Shown: piece by piece, positions 27,924-40,128 of the stretch
How positions within the stretch are numbered: the first letter of the stretch is position 1
Layout of the letters: the number at the start of each line of letters is the position of its first letter
Assembly (NCBI GenBank): GCA_008694505.1
Contig: VZDJ01007755.1
Location: 5,916,936-5,980,935, forward strand
Length of the DNA stretch: 64,000 bases
Reading direction: 5' to 3'
From: Cyanoderma ruficeps
Lineage: Eukaryota; Chordata; Aves; Passeriformes; Timaliidae
Translations under genes and position numbers: made by a program
The notes under the pieces: model-generated
Database searches by the model: none
Seen by the model: the letters and a program-made list of their open reading frames with translations, nothing else
Told to the model about the DNA's origin: nothing

Positions 27924-30900
27924 CGTTCAGCCGTCCAACACAGGTCTATAACATGAAGCACATTCTAATACTGACGGAAAAGGTAGCGAAGTAAACAGAT
28001 TTGGGACCTTTTTAGGAAGCCTTTAATTTAAAAAGCAGTGCTTTTTCTGTGTACATATTGCAAATTATTTCATTCAAATACTTGTGTAAATACTCAATCT
28101 GATGTCTCATGTGAGCAGTGGACTTGAAATCAAGAAAGTTTTTTTGCTGCATATGTTTAGGAAACAAAATATTCAATAGCATCTTACACCATCTGATAAA
28201 TTCTGATATTTAGGCACTTTCCAGTTGCTGAATATCATTAGAACTTGAAGCTGTCTCATTTTAGGAACAGTTTAATATTTCTTACAGGGAGGAGGTCTCC
28301 AATTCCTTCACAGACCAGATTTTTAGGTCCCCTTCTGTAGGTTAATCCATGTTTATGTAGCTCATATTGCCTCTATGAACATAAGCTTGAGTTCCTAGCA
28401 GATCTGCTAGTTACTGGTGGGGACTCTTCCTTGGGAAGTTGCAACATGCCTTTTGGATACATGAACACACTGTGATTACAACACAGGAACATCCTGCTTT
28501 TACATTCTGAGGAAATCACTTGTCCTCTGGTAGGACACTACTAAAGGTACAGTTATCCATCTTCAAGGACCCAGCCTAGAATATCCCCTTTTCTTCAATT
28601 TTGCTATCCCGGGGAAGATAAGAAAAAGGCTTTTGCAAAAATCCAAAACCTAAGTATTTCCCCAATTTTTTACAAGTCTTTGAATTCTGGACAGAAATAT
28701 GCAAAAACTGTCTGTCTTCAGGTAGGTTTCTTTCTAACAGGGGAAGGGAAAGAGGGACAGATTCTCAGCTGCCACAGATCATCATTTCTCTGCAGATGTA
28801 CACAGAATCACAGCCAGTTACACTGTCCCAGAACCTGGCTTCAGCTTTCTGCTCGCTTTTATCAACATGAAAAACTGAGGAGAAGCCAAACAATCGAATG
28901 AGCAACTTTTGAGTCTGCAGCCAATCTCCCAGATATAAGCTGTTAAATCTACACTTAGGGGCTTTTTATATGAGGTGCTAAGGTTTTTTTTTGGCTTGTC
29001 CTTGTGCAAGCCAGTGGATACATGAACCTATATATGGTTTTCCTTGCCTAGCTTCAGTCCCTGAGGATTTTATCTGTTCTGACTTCAGCAGGCAATGACA
29101 GAGAGCTTTGTCTTTCTATTAATACGACCTGTTACAAATACCAGTGGAGACATAACAGCATCATAGGATATTTATATCACAGGCAGACTTAACCTTACAC
29201 TACAGATTTCTAGAGAAAGGCTGAGTGTTCTTCAGCTTGTTACAATGAGAATTCTAACTCACTCTAAATTTTCAAGTAGCAAAAATATTATATTCAGAAA
29301 CTCTGTGGAAAGAAGAGTTTTATCTTATACTCACTATTCCAGGCATCTTACACCCTACATCTTTCACATAAAGAGTTCCACCGGAAGCACTTATTCAGAC
29401 AAAGAGATCACGTTTACCTCGAGTTTCAGAGTACAGATGTGTTTAAGCAAGGAAAGAAGAGTCAGTTCCTTGCTCCAGTGTCTTGCCTGGTGAAGGACAC
29501 CTCAAGTTTTCAGGGCAGAGGGCTTGGTGAAGTCTCCAAATGCTCAAGGACTGTCTGGATTCTGTTCAGATGCCCAGTTTGACCATAACAAATATTAAAT
29601 TATGCCCATTAACCCAGGTCATGCTGACCTGAAATACTGTTCCATTAACTCCACTTGATTTCAAACTTCAAAAAGCAAGAAATACTAACAATTAAGTCAG
29701 AAATCATATGCTTCTTACCACTCATAATGAAATAGATTATTAAGTATTTTGATTCCCAGATATAACTATTGAAACAAAAATACTTCCAGATAATTTTGGA
29801 AATCTATTCCACTGTAATAATGCTATCCTGAAAATACAGTATTGTCCCAGGGAAAAGTTTTTAACTTGAAAACTTTTATCAGGTCTCAAGGCTCTTATTT
29901 TTCAGTAAGATTTGGAAAAACAAGTATACAAAAATACTACCTTTGGTATAATATTGAACTGCATTTTTTCCTTCAACATCTACATTCTTCTTCACTTTTG
30001 AGAATTTTTTTTATATTATAGCTCTTCCTTCTGAAGTACAACATGAAAAATATTTGATTGTATAAGATAATGTCAAGAGAAGCAATTTGCTGCTATAATT
30101 TAACTGACATTAAGTTTTTTGATCCTACAAAATTACAGTAGGAGGAAATCTTTTAAAAAGACTTTTACAATCCATTGCCCATGTGAAAGATCAAACAGCT
30201 TCATATAATTCTAAACAGGCTGAGTTTTTCATAATCTGGCATCTCATTCTAGATTTTGAAATGGGATAATCTCCAATAATATCTAAACAAACCTGTTAGC
30301 TTGATTTTTCTGATTTCATCTAAACATTAATGCTATTCTGTATCATTAGAAAATGTACCTTTGACAATTTTCTAAGAGAATCTTGTACAATTTTCCCTTA
30401 TTTGAAGATTTTTTTCAAAGATTTTTATCTGCACCAGTATCTGATCAAAGTGTTTTTAAGTCAAGCATCATTGATTTCCTTTCATTTTCCTCTCCTCACA
30501 GAAATACCAGCTTCAAATTTTTGCTGGATTATGATAAACTGAAGATAACTTGCAAGAACTAAAGAAATTTAATGGATCTCCTAACGTCCTTTGTTGGTCA
30601 AATTTTCTGTCAAGTTATTGCCAATGAAAATCTGGAGACAAATTCCTGTTTGCAGATCTCGGTTGTTCCCTCTTGTTACTGCTGTTCAATGAAATGATTG
30701 TGAAATTTGAATCAAAGCCCTGCTGAACCCTAAAGATCACCCCTGCAGTGATTCATCATTGTCACAAAGCAGGAATATGATTTATCTCTCAAGAGTCACT
30801 GTAATCACATTTGAGTACACCTGGGTGTGGCACAACTATCAGAAAAAGAAAGAATGCAGCCAGGAAATAACCATTCCCCCTATTTCTTGTTTCAGTATCT

Positions 30901-33187
30901 CGAGACAGCCTTGGGGCAAGTTACCTGTTGGTTAAGGCAGTACTAGGTACTCTGGAGTGCAAACCTGATCTTCAGGTCAGTTTTGAATCCAGTTTGGTGA
31001 TTTGTGTCATAAGCCACTCAGCTGGGTCTTGGTAGACCATGTCCTTCTGTCTTGGCTTTCACCAAAGAAATTGCAGGCAAGGTCAGACCATCTGGTCTTT
31101 TGAAGGTTTTGGAAGATTTCTGGATGCTATTGAGAAGTTATTGCATTTCAATTCAGAGTACTAACTGGGGGAATTTCTAAATTGCCTTGTGCATGCACGT
31201 ACACAAACTGCAGTACATAGCTCTGGTGTTGGACAAGGCAGGAACAAAGAGTGTTCCTTTATATTCATTGGTATACCATAAAATCAAAAGTCCTGTCTGG
31301 AGGCAAACCAACTACATTCTCAGTGCAGAAACTAACCAGCCTTAAATAAAAAATTGTCTGGGCTTCACTGACGTGGGGACTGTGTTCACTGCTACTCTTC
31401 AGCCTTGTTTTCCAGGATTCTTAGAGGTCTTTGGATGCAGGGGTCAGTAGCAAACATCCTTCGTACTGAGGAGTGACCGTTTCTCACATGCTTCACCTGC
31501 ATCACCCTTGTAACATGGGTTTCTGACCTTTGCTATTGGACTCTGATGCTTCTGCTTTGTTACGCAAAGTGACAAAAGCTCAGTCTCTGGTTAACTTAAG
31601 CCACGATTAAATTTTGTCTACCATCATAAGATAATTATAAGCTCAGTGCGATACATGAAGACCTGTAACTTCACAGACAAAGAAAAACAGAGGAAAAAAC
31701 ATGCTGTGAAGAGGAAAAACTCTTCACATTAAAAGAATGAGAAGTGAAAACTTGGAAAATGATTGGCAAAATAAATTTATTTTAGACACATCTCTTTTCC
31801 CACCTTTCCTTCCACGTGAAAATCTTGCGTTTAATCTGTAAAAATTGAAGAGATCTGTAAGGTCTAGGAAGGAGTACAGCCTGAGCTCAAAGCATACAGT
31901 GGCAACTGTCTTGTGCTAAAACAGCAGAGCTTGTTAATCAGAGATGGCTTAGGCACTACAAAGACATTTGTTCCCATACTGCTGTGACATGATGAGAATT
32001 GCCATACTGTACAAATATTTATTTAGCATCTGAACTACTGTTATTTGAAGTGGAGACATAAGGCTATTTTTAGGTCACTAAATAACGTAACTGAGATACA
32101 ATGAACCTCCTGTGTGATGCAATATATAGAGGAATCCATACAGAACAAGGAGTGCTGTTGAGTGTGCATTCAGCAATGTGGTGATGTAACTCCTACTTCA
32201 TCTTTCTAAGTATTTACAGATTTTACAGTGTTTGGAACTGAACAGCCTATATAATAGAAATATATAAATTTCTGCAGCCAAGTCCACTAGATTTGACTAG
32301 TGTTTGTTTTACAACTCAAGACGAATTAATATATGCACCTGTGTAATGCTTGTTGTCTGCACTTTAGTGGTAATGTATTGTAGCAGTCATTTGAGGAAAA
32401 ACAAATTGAAGGCAAATGCAAAAACATTGAATTGCCAAAAGATTAGTGGTCTGAAAGCAACTTGAAAGTAAGAAAAAACATCAAATGCATAAATTATTAA
32501 AAACTATTTGTTGGGGGTTTTTTAAGTAATTCTATATGTCAGAATGTGATGGTCTGGGACACTAAATGAGAATTTAAAAGAATATAGGAAAATTTTTCCA
32601 CTATGGCTTTAAAATTGCCATTACATTTGGAGAGGTTAAAGTTCCTGGCACAAATAGCAACAGTTCAGCTCCAGTAGAAATTGTAAGAATTATTTTCCTT
32701 ACATCCACTCAATTAGACTTACACAGGACTTAATATAACCTAAAATCTCTTCATAGAAAAGAGGACAGAGATAGCCCTGTAATCTGCCTGTCTGAGGATT
32801 TGTACTTGCACAGCACCCTAGCTATGAGAAAAAACAAGGGACTGGAACAATCTGGGTTTTTTTCTGGACACCATCATCTCACGGGAGCAGGACCTGACTT
32901 TTTTGCTTTCAGTGACCTCCAACGCATTGACTCTTTTTCTAAAGCATGTAGGTCTCATCTGCACTTCAACAACATTTCACATAAATTTTACATTCGGATG
33001 GCACTGGTTCTTTTAAAATAACAATAGAAGAAAGTGTCAATGATGGCACTTCAACAGCAATGGTGAGAGCCAAAAAAAAACCAACCCAAACTAAAAAGCC
33101 TCCACCATCATTGTATGTTAAATATGTGGTTTATAAGCCTGAATGACTTGCTTCTAAAACTGGTAAAAAGGAATACAGCATTCACAA

Positions 33188-33208
33188 CTCCTACTACTCC
33201 TACTACTC
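33188..33208. repeat. (CTA/CTC)n microsatellite
   Basis: Two adjacent copies of CTCCTACTA. Confidence 0.8.
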
Positions 33209-34087
33209 ACAAAGCCAGTGGTTAGCTAAGTTTAGGACACGTTATTCCAATCTGTACTTTCAGAGAGAGACGTATTTTTACCAATCCTGGAGAAGATAAC
33301 AGTAACCTGACTTTAAATAAGAAACAAAATGCACGTGCATACTCAAGAAAGGCAGCCCCCTTAAACTGCACAGCACAGGATGTCAGGCTAATGACAGAAT
33401 TATAAGATCAACTTCGGTACTCTCAGGCTTCAGTACTTCCAGTATTGTTGCCAACAAATGTAAATAAACTGGAGGGAGACAACCTGGCAGTGCCATGGCC
33501 AGAAATCAGATGGGATGAAGGCTGAACTGGCCTCTTACTAAATACATGGAAAAGCAAAATTTGGACAGGCACAAGGATGCTTTGCTAGAGTTTGATTTAC
33601 TTATGAATGCCACTTGGCTTTATCTTCCTTCTGACTAGAAGTTTTTTTGAACCACAGAATATTATTCTGTATGAAGCAATAGTATCAGCAAGAGAAGATA
33701 AGGTATTGTCCTAAGGGCTAATTGCACAGCTTGACTTTCTAATTTGTTAGAATAGATGAAAATTCCTCACAAAGGAGGACACAGGCTTAAAACTGCTGGT
33801 AGATTTTTCTACCTTACTTTGAATAATAAAGCAAAGCAGACACAATCATGATATACTTGTAGATAATTTGCTAGTCAAAAAATTAGTTGAAGGAATGGTT
33901 CCTTCTGGTATGTAAGTTAAAATAAAAATGCACACACCAGAGAGAATTTTTCTTGAGCCGTTTATGACAACAGAATATCTGGCAAGTAGCAAGCAAGGAA
34001 AAAAACATTACTTATCTTTCCTTTAAATATGTAGCTGCATGAAAACATGTGTTCCTTAAGCAAGCTGTTATAAGATTGAAGTCATCC

Positions 34088-34159
34088 CTGCTTTGACCAG
34101 GGAGGTAGACAAAGTGATCTCCAGCACTCCTTCCAACCAAAATAATCCCTGGATTCTAT
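34088..34159 (+). mobile_element. CR1 LINE, short 3' tail fragment
   Basis: The sequence TTTGACCAGGGAGG...GTGATCTCCAGCACTCCTTCC followed by AACCAAAATAATCCCTGGATTCTATC resembles the terminal 70 nt of bird CR1 elements (gatctccag-g-tccttccaaccc...gattctatg). It lies about 800 nt from the second coding exon of CLVS1, antisense to it. Confidence 0.65.
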
Positions 34160-34951
34160 CAAATGCCCTCAAACAATAAGGTTATGTAAAACTACTTCAG
34201 ATTTAAAAGTCTATCTCAGGTCTAACACCAGAGATGGGTTTGGACTTTAGTGGAGGGGGCTGAAGTCCTCTCTGAGCATCACAGTTTATGCTCATCCTCA
34301 GGTTTCTCCATCCTCAGGTCAGCCCATCAGACCCCAGCTGCCTTGTCCTCACTTTCTACTTAACCCCATAACAGCACGTGGTTTAACTTGCTCCTATTTA
34401 TCTGCAAACACCAAGTCGACGTGCAGCCCCTAAACAGTCTGAACCATAAAGTAACAGGATCCTGTGTGACAAATGAAGGCAGTCAGAATGAGGGCACAAC
34501 AGGAGCCTGTCCTCCCTCTTCCTCATTTCCGTCCAACTCAAATGCATCCCCGTGAACACAACAGCACACTTCCATCTGCTGAGAGATCTGCTCTCATCTC
34601 CTGTTACCCTCCCTCTGCATACACATGTGTTTGCATGTGGACTGCACACTCCAGAAGCCAGACGCTGCTGGATTCTAATCCCCCCGAATTCTCTGATGGA
34701 TTAAACCTCAAATCTCTAACCCTCCTTCTTAATGCTGTGGTAAGTAACACACGTACTGGCTACATTGATTTACAGCTGAAATAAAAGTGAAAGATAGACA
34801 AAATGAGATGTCTGAAAATTGATCTATTCTGCAAGTGAATGGAACATTAAAGGATTCTGGATTTTCTCCTCCCTTCACTTTGCCCAGTGCCTGATGAAGC
34901 AAAAATCACTGTCTGCAGCAATAAAACTGGCAGGTACATGTGTTATCCTCC

Positions 34952-34957
34952 ACCTAC
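34952..34957 (-). other. CLVS1: CLVS1 intron 3 donor
   Basis: CAG|GTAGGT on the minus strand directly after Gln188, a near-consensus donor in phase 0. Confidence 0.93.
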
Positions 34958-35132
34958 CTGTAACCCTTCAATGGCCAGTTTGAGGATAGATGGTGTAAGC
35001 TTGGAGGCTTGTTTGAAGGAGAAGTTGCTCCAGTCTATAATTAGAATGAAGCCATTTATCTGAAGCTCTTGATCTTCAATGAGTACTTCCAAGGAAAGTA
35101 GAATAGCCCGAAGGATATCTATGAAGGAGTTC
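34958..35132 (-). CDS. CLVS1: Clavesin-1, second coding exon (residues 130-188)
   Basis: Continues the CRAL-TRIO lipid-binding domain. Read on the minus strand the exon starts with the G that completes Arg130, then [40 protein letters not shown] and [18 protein letters not shown]. The hydrophobic strand [14 protein letters not shown] and the following helix are hallmarks of the Sec14 fold. The acceptor is a pyrimidine tract plus TTTGCTTTAG|G (AG at 35134-35133) and the donor is CAG|GTAGGT (GT at 34957-34956). Length is 175 nt; with the 389 nt of the upstream exon this gives exactly 188 codons and leaves the exon in phase 0. Differences from the human protein as I recall it are Ile for Thr (NSFI/NSFT) and Gln for Pro (EDQELQ/EDPELQ). 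The exon is too short and lacks an internal Met, so it is easily missed by an ORF scan. Later exons (DSFPARFGG onward) were not found downstream. Confidence 0.96.
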
Positions 35133-35160
35133 CTAAAGCAAAAGCAGGGGAAAAAAAATC
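35133..35160 (-). other. CLVS1: CLVS1 intron 2 acceptor
   Basis: The minus strand shows eight T residues followed by CCCCTGCTTTTGCTTTAG. The AG is at 35134-35133 and joins in phase with the donor at 58183. Confidence 0.93.
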
Positions 35161-36869
35161 AATGATTGTAATTATTTTCCAACCTCAAGATACTCAGTTT
35201 TACTGTGGCTGGGGCGTGAGTGAGGGGCAGGGATTTATTCTCGGTAGAATTATCCTGAAAAAGAATTGTTTCAGAGGTGTCTTTAAAGAGCTCCTGCTCC
35301 AAAACCACTTGGTGTGATAAAGCCTGCTCACTGATGGGTAAAATAAACTCTGAATGAGATCTCCTCAATTTTGCTAGCAGTCCTTACAATAGATTTTAGC
35401 TAAGCTACATTGGGAAACTATTTGTCTGTGATGAAATGAAACAAATTCAAGCCATCAATTTAAATCCCTGCTTATTTGGATATATTTTAGCAGTTTGTTT
35501 CCCTTCTTCTTACCAGTTTTTTGTTTCCCTTATTTTCAGAAAAGGAAATAAATCAGTACAATATTAATATAAAAGATATCATTACAACTAGGTTCTGTGC
35601 CATCCTTCTTGAGCATAGGGAATGATCCAAGACTTCACACAATAAAGTTTGACAGTTGCCTTATTTTTGCAAACCAAATGCAACATGAAAAATGGCTGTA
35701 TCCACTCAAAATGAGAACTCTTTATTAATCAGCTACAATAGGCTGTCCACAAGGCTTCCCTCAGCTCTGGGAGAATAACTAAAAACCTTGGAAGGCCTGA
35801 AGCATATTACAAGTAAAAGAGAAGGAAATGCTGAAATGTTTTCCTTAATGTGAAAGTCTGCACTTGGAAGCCTACTCACTACTCATTTCACAAATGAGAA
35901 ATGAGACAGATCACTTACTTCCATTTTCTCACTACTTCCATTTCACAGAAGTGAGCCTTGGACACTTGGATGACTACTTTTACCCAAGTAAGCTGAATGA
36001 GGTGCTCTCCTCATCTGTCCTTCTCATTAAGATGACTTACAAACAATACATTCTATTAGAGAGCAACAAGCAAGGAAAGCTTCACAAAGTGCAGCTTAAC
36101 CTTGTGTAAAATGAAATTGTAATACACTGCTACTGCAATCTGCTTTACCTCATCATAATTCTCAGGTTTTCATGAGGCCTGAGGTCTTTTACAGGGCAGG
36201 TTCATACCATGTTCGCCCATGTTTCTGCTGTTTTCATGAATTTAAAACAAATCCTCCCAAACCTTCAAGAGCATTGTTTCAAACTCTGCCTGAGAGACAA
36301 AAACGTATGTGTAGTCAAAACAAATTTATCTACCATCAGCCTCTACCCCTGAATGGCATCAACACATGGTAAAGTTCTATTAAAAGTAAAGGGTGAAATG
36401 TTCTCTGATTCTTTCTCTTTTCTCTCAGCAGCTTTTGAGTGGAAATGTACATTCCTTCTGTAAAGACCTGATCCCTTGAAAAGCTGCTTCTGCACTCTGC
36501 CTTTCTGCAAAAGTTAGAAGCTTCTCTGAAATATAATTGCTGGGGCAATAAATTGAGTTTAAAGACACCTAATGCTGTTCTTGAGACATACCAAGTCACC
36601 TCTCCCTCACTGACAGTTAAAGGACAACCTTGACCTTTTCAAATCCTATGGGGAAGCCCTGCTAAACAGCTAAAATGAAGGAATATTTCCTTAGCAACAT
36701 CAGGTGAAGGCATAGTGATTGGATTGGAAATTAGCAAGCACTTTTAGTCTAAATTTATTTTGAAAAACTGTGGTATACTACCTGCTGCTTAGCTGAAATG
36801 GGTGATGACTTTCAAGCAGGAGCATCAGATGACCACACTTTCAATGGTGAAAAAAACCCAAATATACCC

Positions 36870-37425
36870 TGTCCTAGGGTGACTTTATGACGCTTGTATC
36901 CCCAGTCGTCTGCTGTGTTTATGCTGTTCTCTTGTTAAGTTCTGCACCTTTAAGATGGGTCTGAGAGCAAAGGGGGGGAAAGAAGCACTCACTTTGTTTT
37001 CAGAAACTTCACTTGCTCCCCTGCATTCCTTCTCACGGACTGCATTGTCACCAGCAGGGACAGGGGGAGAGAGTTCTCCTTTGCTTTTAGTAAGTATTTT
37101 AGCTAGCTGAGGCAGAGAACTTCCCCAGAGTGTGGCTTTTCTTTTTCTTGGAACCAACCAGCCTTGGTCTGGACTGAAAATCCAGAAAAACACTGGGAGC
37201 TCACACCTGCGGCCCACTGGGGCTGGGACATGGCATTTTCCAGTGCAGGGAGCACTGATGAGAGACTGAGAGAGCTGAGCTACACCCCACAGCAAGGACT
37301 TTCTGAATTTGCCATCTCTTCAGAACAGCAAGGGTTTTATTATTTAATATTATTCCGTTTTTTACTCTTGTGATTACTTTGCTTGTTAAATAAACATTTT
37401 TTTCCCACTTTTCTCCCCTAGACCA
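36870..37425 (+). mobile_element. Solo LTR of an endogenous retrovirus (ERVL-like)
   Basis: A 556-nt element begins TGTCCTAGGGT and ends CCCCTAGACCA. The ends form an imperfect inverted repeat (TGtcCTAGGG / TGgtCTAGGG on the reverse strand). The flanks TACCC and TACCT look like a 5-bp target duplication with one mismatch. An AATAAA polyadenylation signal lies about 35 nt before the 3' end, giving plus orientation. No gag, pol or env sequence adjoins, so it is a solo LTR left by recombination. A 5-bp duplication fits ERVL or ERVK; the family assignment is from resemblance only. It sits antisense in CLVS1 intron 2, 1.7 kb upstream of the second coding exon. Confidence 0.75.
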
Positions 37426-38719
37426 TACCTACTTAATATATCCTATACTACTCCAGCATCCTCCTTCAGGGTGGTCAGCCTTCCACAAGCACTGCCCCAT
37501 GGAAGCTACCAGACATGTGCAGTGGCTCCAAAAGTGTCCTCACATACACACCAGCCTTCTCTGCAATCCTGTTGGCATCAATTCATAATTATATCTTTGA
37601 CTGACTACATTGGGGAAGATGGAATAACCACAACCTCAATCCCACAGCTGCAAAACTTAGAATGAACTGACTGGTTTTTATTAAAAAAAGTGTGAAAACA
37701 TGGCCACATTGTGACAAATAAAGGTTTCATTCTTCATTTGTGGGAAGAAGTTTTCTTAAGAGTACATTTAAACTTATATTCATGATCCTGCCAGCACTGG
37801 TGATTTTAAAATCTGTGTAATGATTACAGTGGGGCTGTCTGTAAATGGTGGATACAAGACATCTTCTGTAATCCACTCAAACTCTAAAGGACAATGGAAC
37901 TATTGCAGTGCAAAATCTTCCCCTTGGACTCTGTTCTGAGGAATTCCAGTCTTTGTTTGAGTGTCTACATATATTGCCAATTTATCAAGTAATTACTCTC
38001 TTGTACTTCCCTGTACTTTCAGTAGAAATTATTTACCTGGGAGATATGGCACTCAATTTTCTTAGTTTGTAACTAATCTGGTTGTCCCTGCCTACATCCC
38101 TCCTCTCTCTATGGATTTGTGATTTGAAGACATGGTGTAGAAGAAAACTCAGAGTTAACACAAAGATGTTTTTCTGATGAGTACAGGGAGACATGAAAGC
38201 AGCACACAAGTCCTCCAGGTGGGTTGTTTGCAGACACACTGTTCCGTGAATGCAGAGCCTGGATAGAAATCAGACAGAGTGCCACTTGAGGCTGAAGCCC
38301 TCTGCTCTCTAGTCTTGGGGCTTTGAGACAAATCATTCAGCTGTGTGACTCATTTGCATCCAAATAATTTTCTATGCATGAACACAGAACCACTTTTTAT
38401 TAGTCCATCTCTTTTGTTCCTTTTCTTAATGTTCCCTTCCCCTCCTCCAACCCCCCTCCTCACCAGATTAACCCTCTCACACAGAAAAAAAAAAGTGAAA
38501 TAAATTACAATTACACAAAGGGAAATGTGTAAGGTTCTGTAAGGATTCAGCATGGAACCTACTGAAATAAGCCACTAATGAGTTACAAAAGAGCTGCATA
38601 AGCCCCAGAAAGAGAAAAAGGAGGAGGGAGAGAGTGTGCCTACCAGCCTTGGCTGAATGGAAAGGTACCACAAAAGAGGCTCTTCAAATACCCTTTGGAA
38701 AATGGGAAGTTAGCCCAAT

Positions 38720-39640
38720 ATAAGCTAGTGGTAAGGAACAATAATGTAACACAAAAAATGAAGATGGTTTAGCTGAGGGATTTGGTGGGGAGATTAGCCA
38801 AAGGCATAACATGAAAATAAATAATAAGAAATTACTTAATTATAAGAGGGGTAAGCAGGCTGTGAGAGAACCAGAAGGCTCAGTGGAGTACAAGGGTGCA
38901 ATGGGAACAATTAAAGGGGATAAAGACATTGCAAGGAAATTAAATGATCTATTTGCATGTGTCTGCCACCAGTCATTTTGAAGAGATCTGTGGATAACAA
39001 AGCTGAGGGACTGTTGGAAAATAAGGGGTCAACTAAGACATACGGAAAGAAAGTGATACATTTCGGAGAAGACAACATCAGTAAAGGCTTTTGACATTAC
39101 TCTTTCTGAAGAGCTAAGCACAGGCTCTGTTTTAGGCATGCTAGTGAAATTAACTGGATTATTCAGATAGTTAAAAGTACAAATGTACAGAAGTACTGGC
39201 AGCTGAAGCCATTAAGATTGTCTGGTAGTAAGCAAAAACAAGCTGTCACTACAAATCTTTACTGTCCCACAAGACAGCAAACTAAAAAAGCTTGGACCAG
39301 TGCCTCTATCTTGGCAGTTGCAGATAATTCAGCTTAACATCCCAAAGTTAATATGTAGCAAGAGCCTCTTTCCTGTAATACAAAAAGGTGGCCAAAGCTC
39401 TATAACATTTGGCAAGCTGCAAACATGGCATAGATACAAATCAAGTAAGAGATCACATCTTGCTTTGTTCCCTCCATACGCAAAAATTCACCAAGAGAGC
39501 AAAAATGCATATTCAGCTTTTAAGTGGGAGGGCTGATACTGCCCTGAAAAGAGGATTACCACTGGGAGTAAAACACAGAAGAGGAAGCAGAAAGAAGGAC
39601 CAGAAACACATCTTCGGGTTGCCCCAAATTATTTGAGCCA
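38720..39640 (+). other. Possible old LINE remnant, unassigned
   Basis: A purine-rich stretch just upstream of the CR1 copy at 39655. One segment, near 38915-38965, reads KGDKDIARKLNDLFACV, which resembles the endonuclease-to-RT linker of old CR1/L3 elements (…KLNEFFASVF). The rest gives no clear alignment by eye. It could equally be unique intron. Confidence 0.25.
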
Positions 39641-39654
39641 ATCCAAGGTCAAGA

Positions 39655-40128
39655 AGCTGGTTGCATCTCAAATCCTGTGTTCAGCTTTGGGCCCCTCACT
39701 ACAAGAAGGACACTGAGGTGGAGCAGGGCTATAGAATGGCGATGGAGCTGGTGAAATGTCTGGACCACAAGTCTTGTGAGGAGTGGCTGAGGGAGCTGAA
39801 GGTGAGCCTGGAGAAAAGAAGGCTCCCAGGAGATCTTGCCACTCTCTACAACTACCTGAAAAGAGGTGTCAAGGTGAGGGTCAGTCTCTTCTCTCAGGTG
39901 ACAAGTGACAGGACAAGAGGAAATGGCTTTAATTTGTTCCAAAAGACGTTTAGACTGGATATCAGGAAAAGTTTTTTCACTGAAAGGGTTGCCCTGGATA
40001 CCTGTGAAGGCGTGTAGATGTGGCACAACGGGGCATGGTTTAGTGGTGGACTTGGCAGAGCTGGCTTAACAGTTGGACTCAATGATTTAAAGGACTTTTC
40101 CAGCCTAAATGAGTCCATGATTCTATGA
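39655..40128 (+). mobile_element. CR1 LINE, 3' end fragment with internal deletion
   Basis: The plus strand encodes the CR1 ORF2 C-terminus: [55 protein letters not shown] and FFTERV. It then loses roughly 50-60 bp where the usual HWNRLPREVVESPSLE segment should be, and resumes with the GTGTAGATGTGG...CTTGGCAG 3' region. It ends GATTCTATGA at 40119-40128, the CR1 3' tail. It is 5'-truncated near 39655 and antisense to CLVS1 in intron 2. It belongs to a different CR1 subfamily from the copies at 3200 and 60984, judging by the 3' region. Confidence 0.92.

Larger units (their letters stand above)
1..34957 (-). other. CLVS1: CLVS1 intron 3 (part, at least 34.9 kb)
   Basis: Begins at the donor after Gln188 and runs off the left edge. 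I searched by eye for the next exon (DSFPARFGG...QPWYIHAL, IFLHGNNL) on the minus strand and did not find it. Contents seen are CR1 pieces at 3200-3532 and 34088-34159, a weak LINE-like motif at 1040-1105, microsatellites (1941, 16150, 16976, 22356, 24652, 33188), a 26-bp tandem duplication (13681-13732), and inverted repeats at 17752 and 27899. The stretches 3550-13680, 13740-16140 and 17020-34080 otherwise show no gene or RNA that I can support. Confidence 0.8.

Noticed and set aside
36885..37295. 136-codon open frame on the minus strand and 69-codon frame on plus
   Set aside because: Both lie within the solo LTR; LTRs of this kind do not encode proteins.
39661..40017. 118-codon open frame on the plus strand and its 125-codon antisense partner
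   Set aside because: Plus frame is CR1 ORF2 debris; the antisense frame is its shadow.
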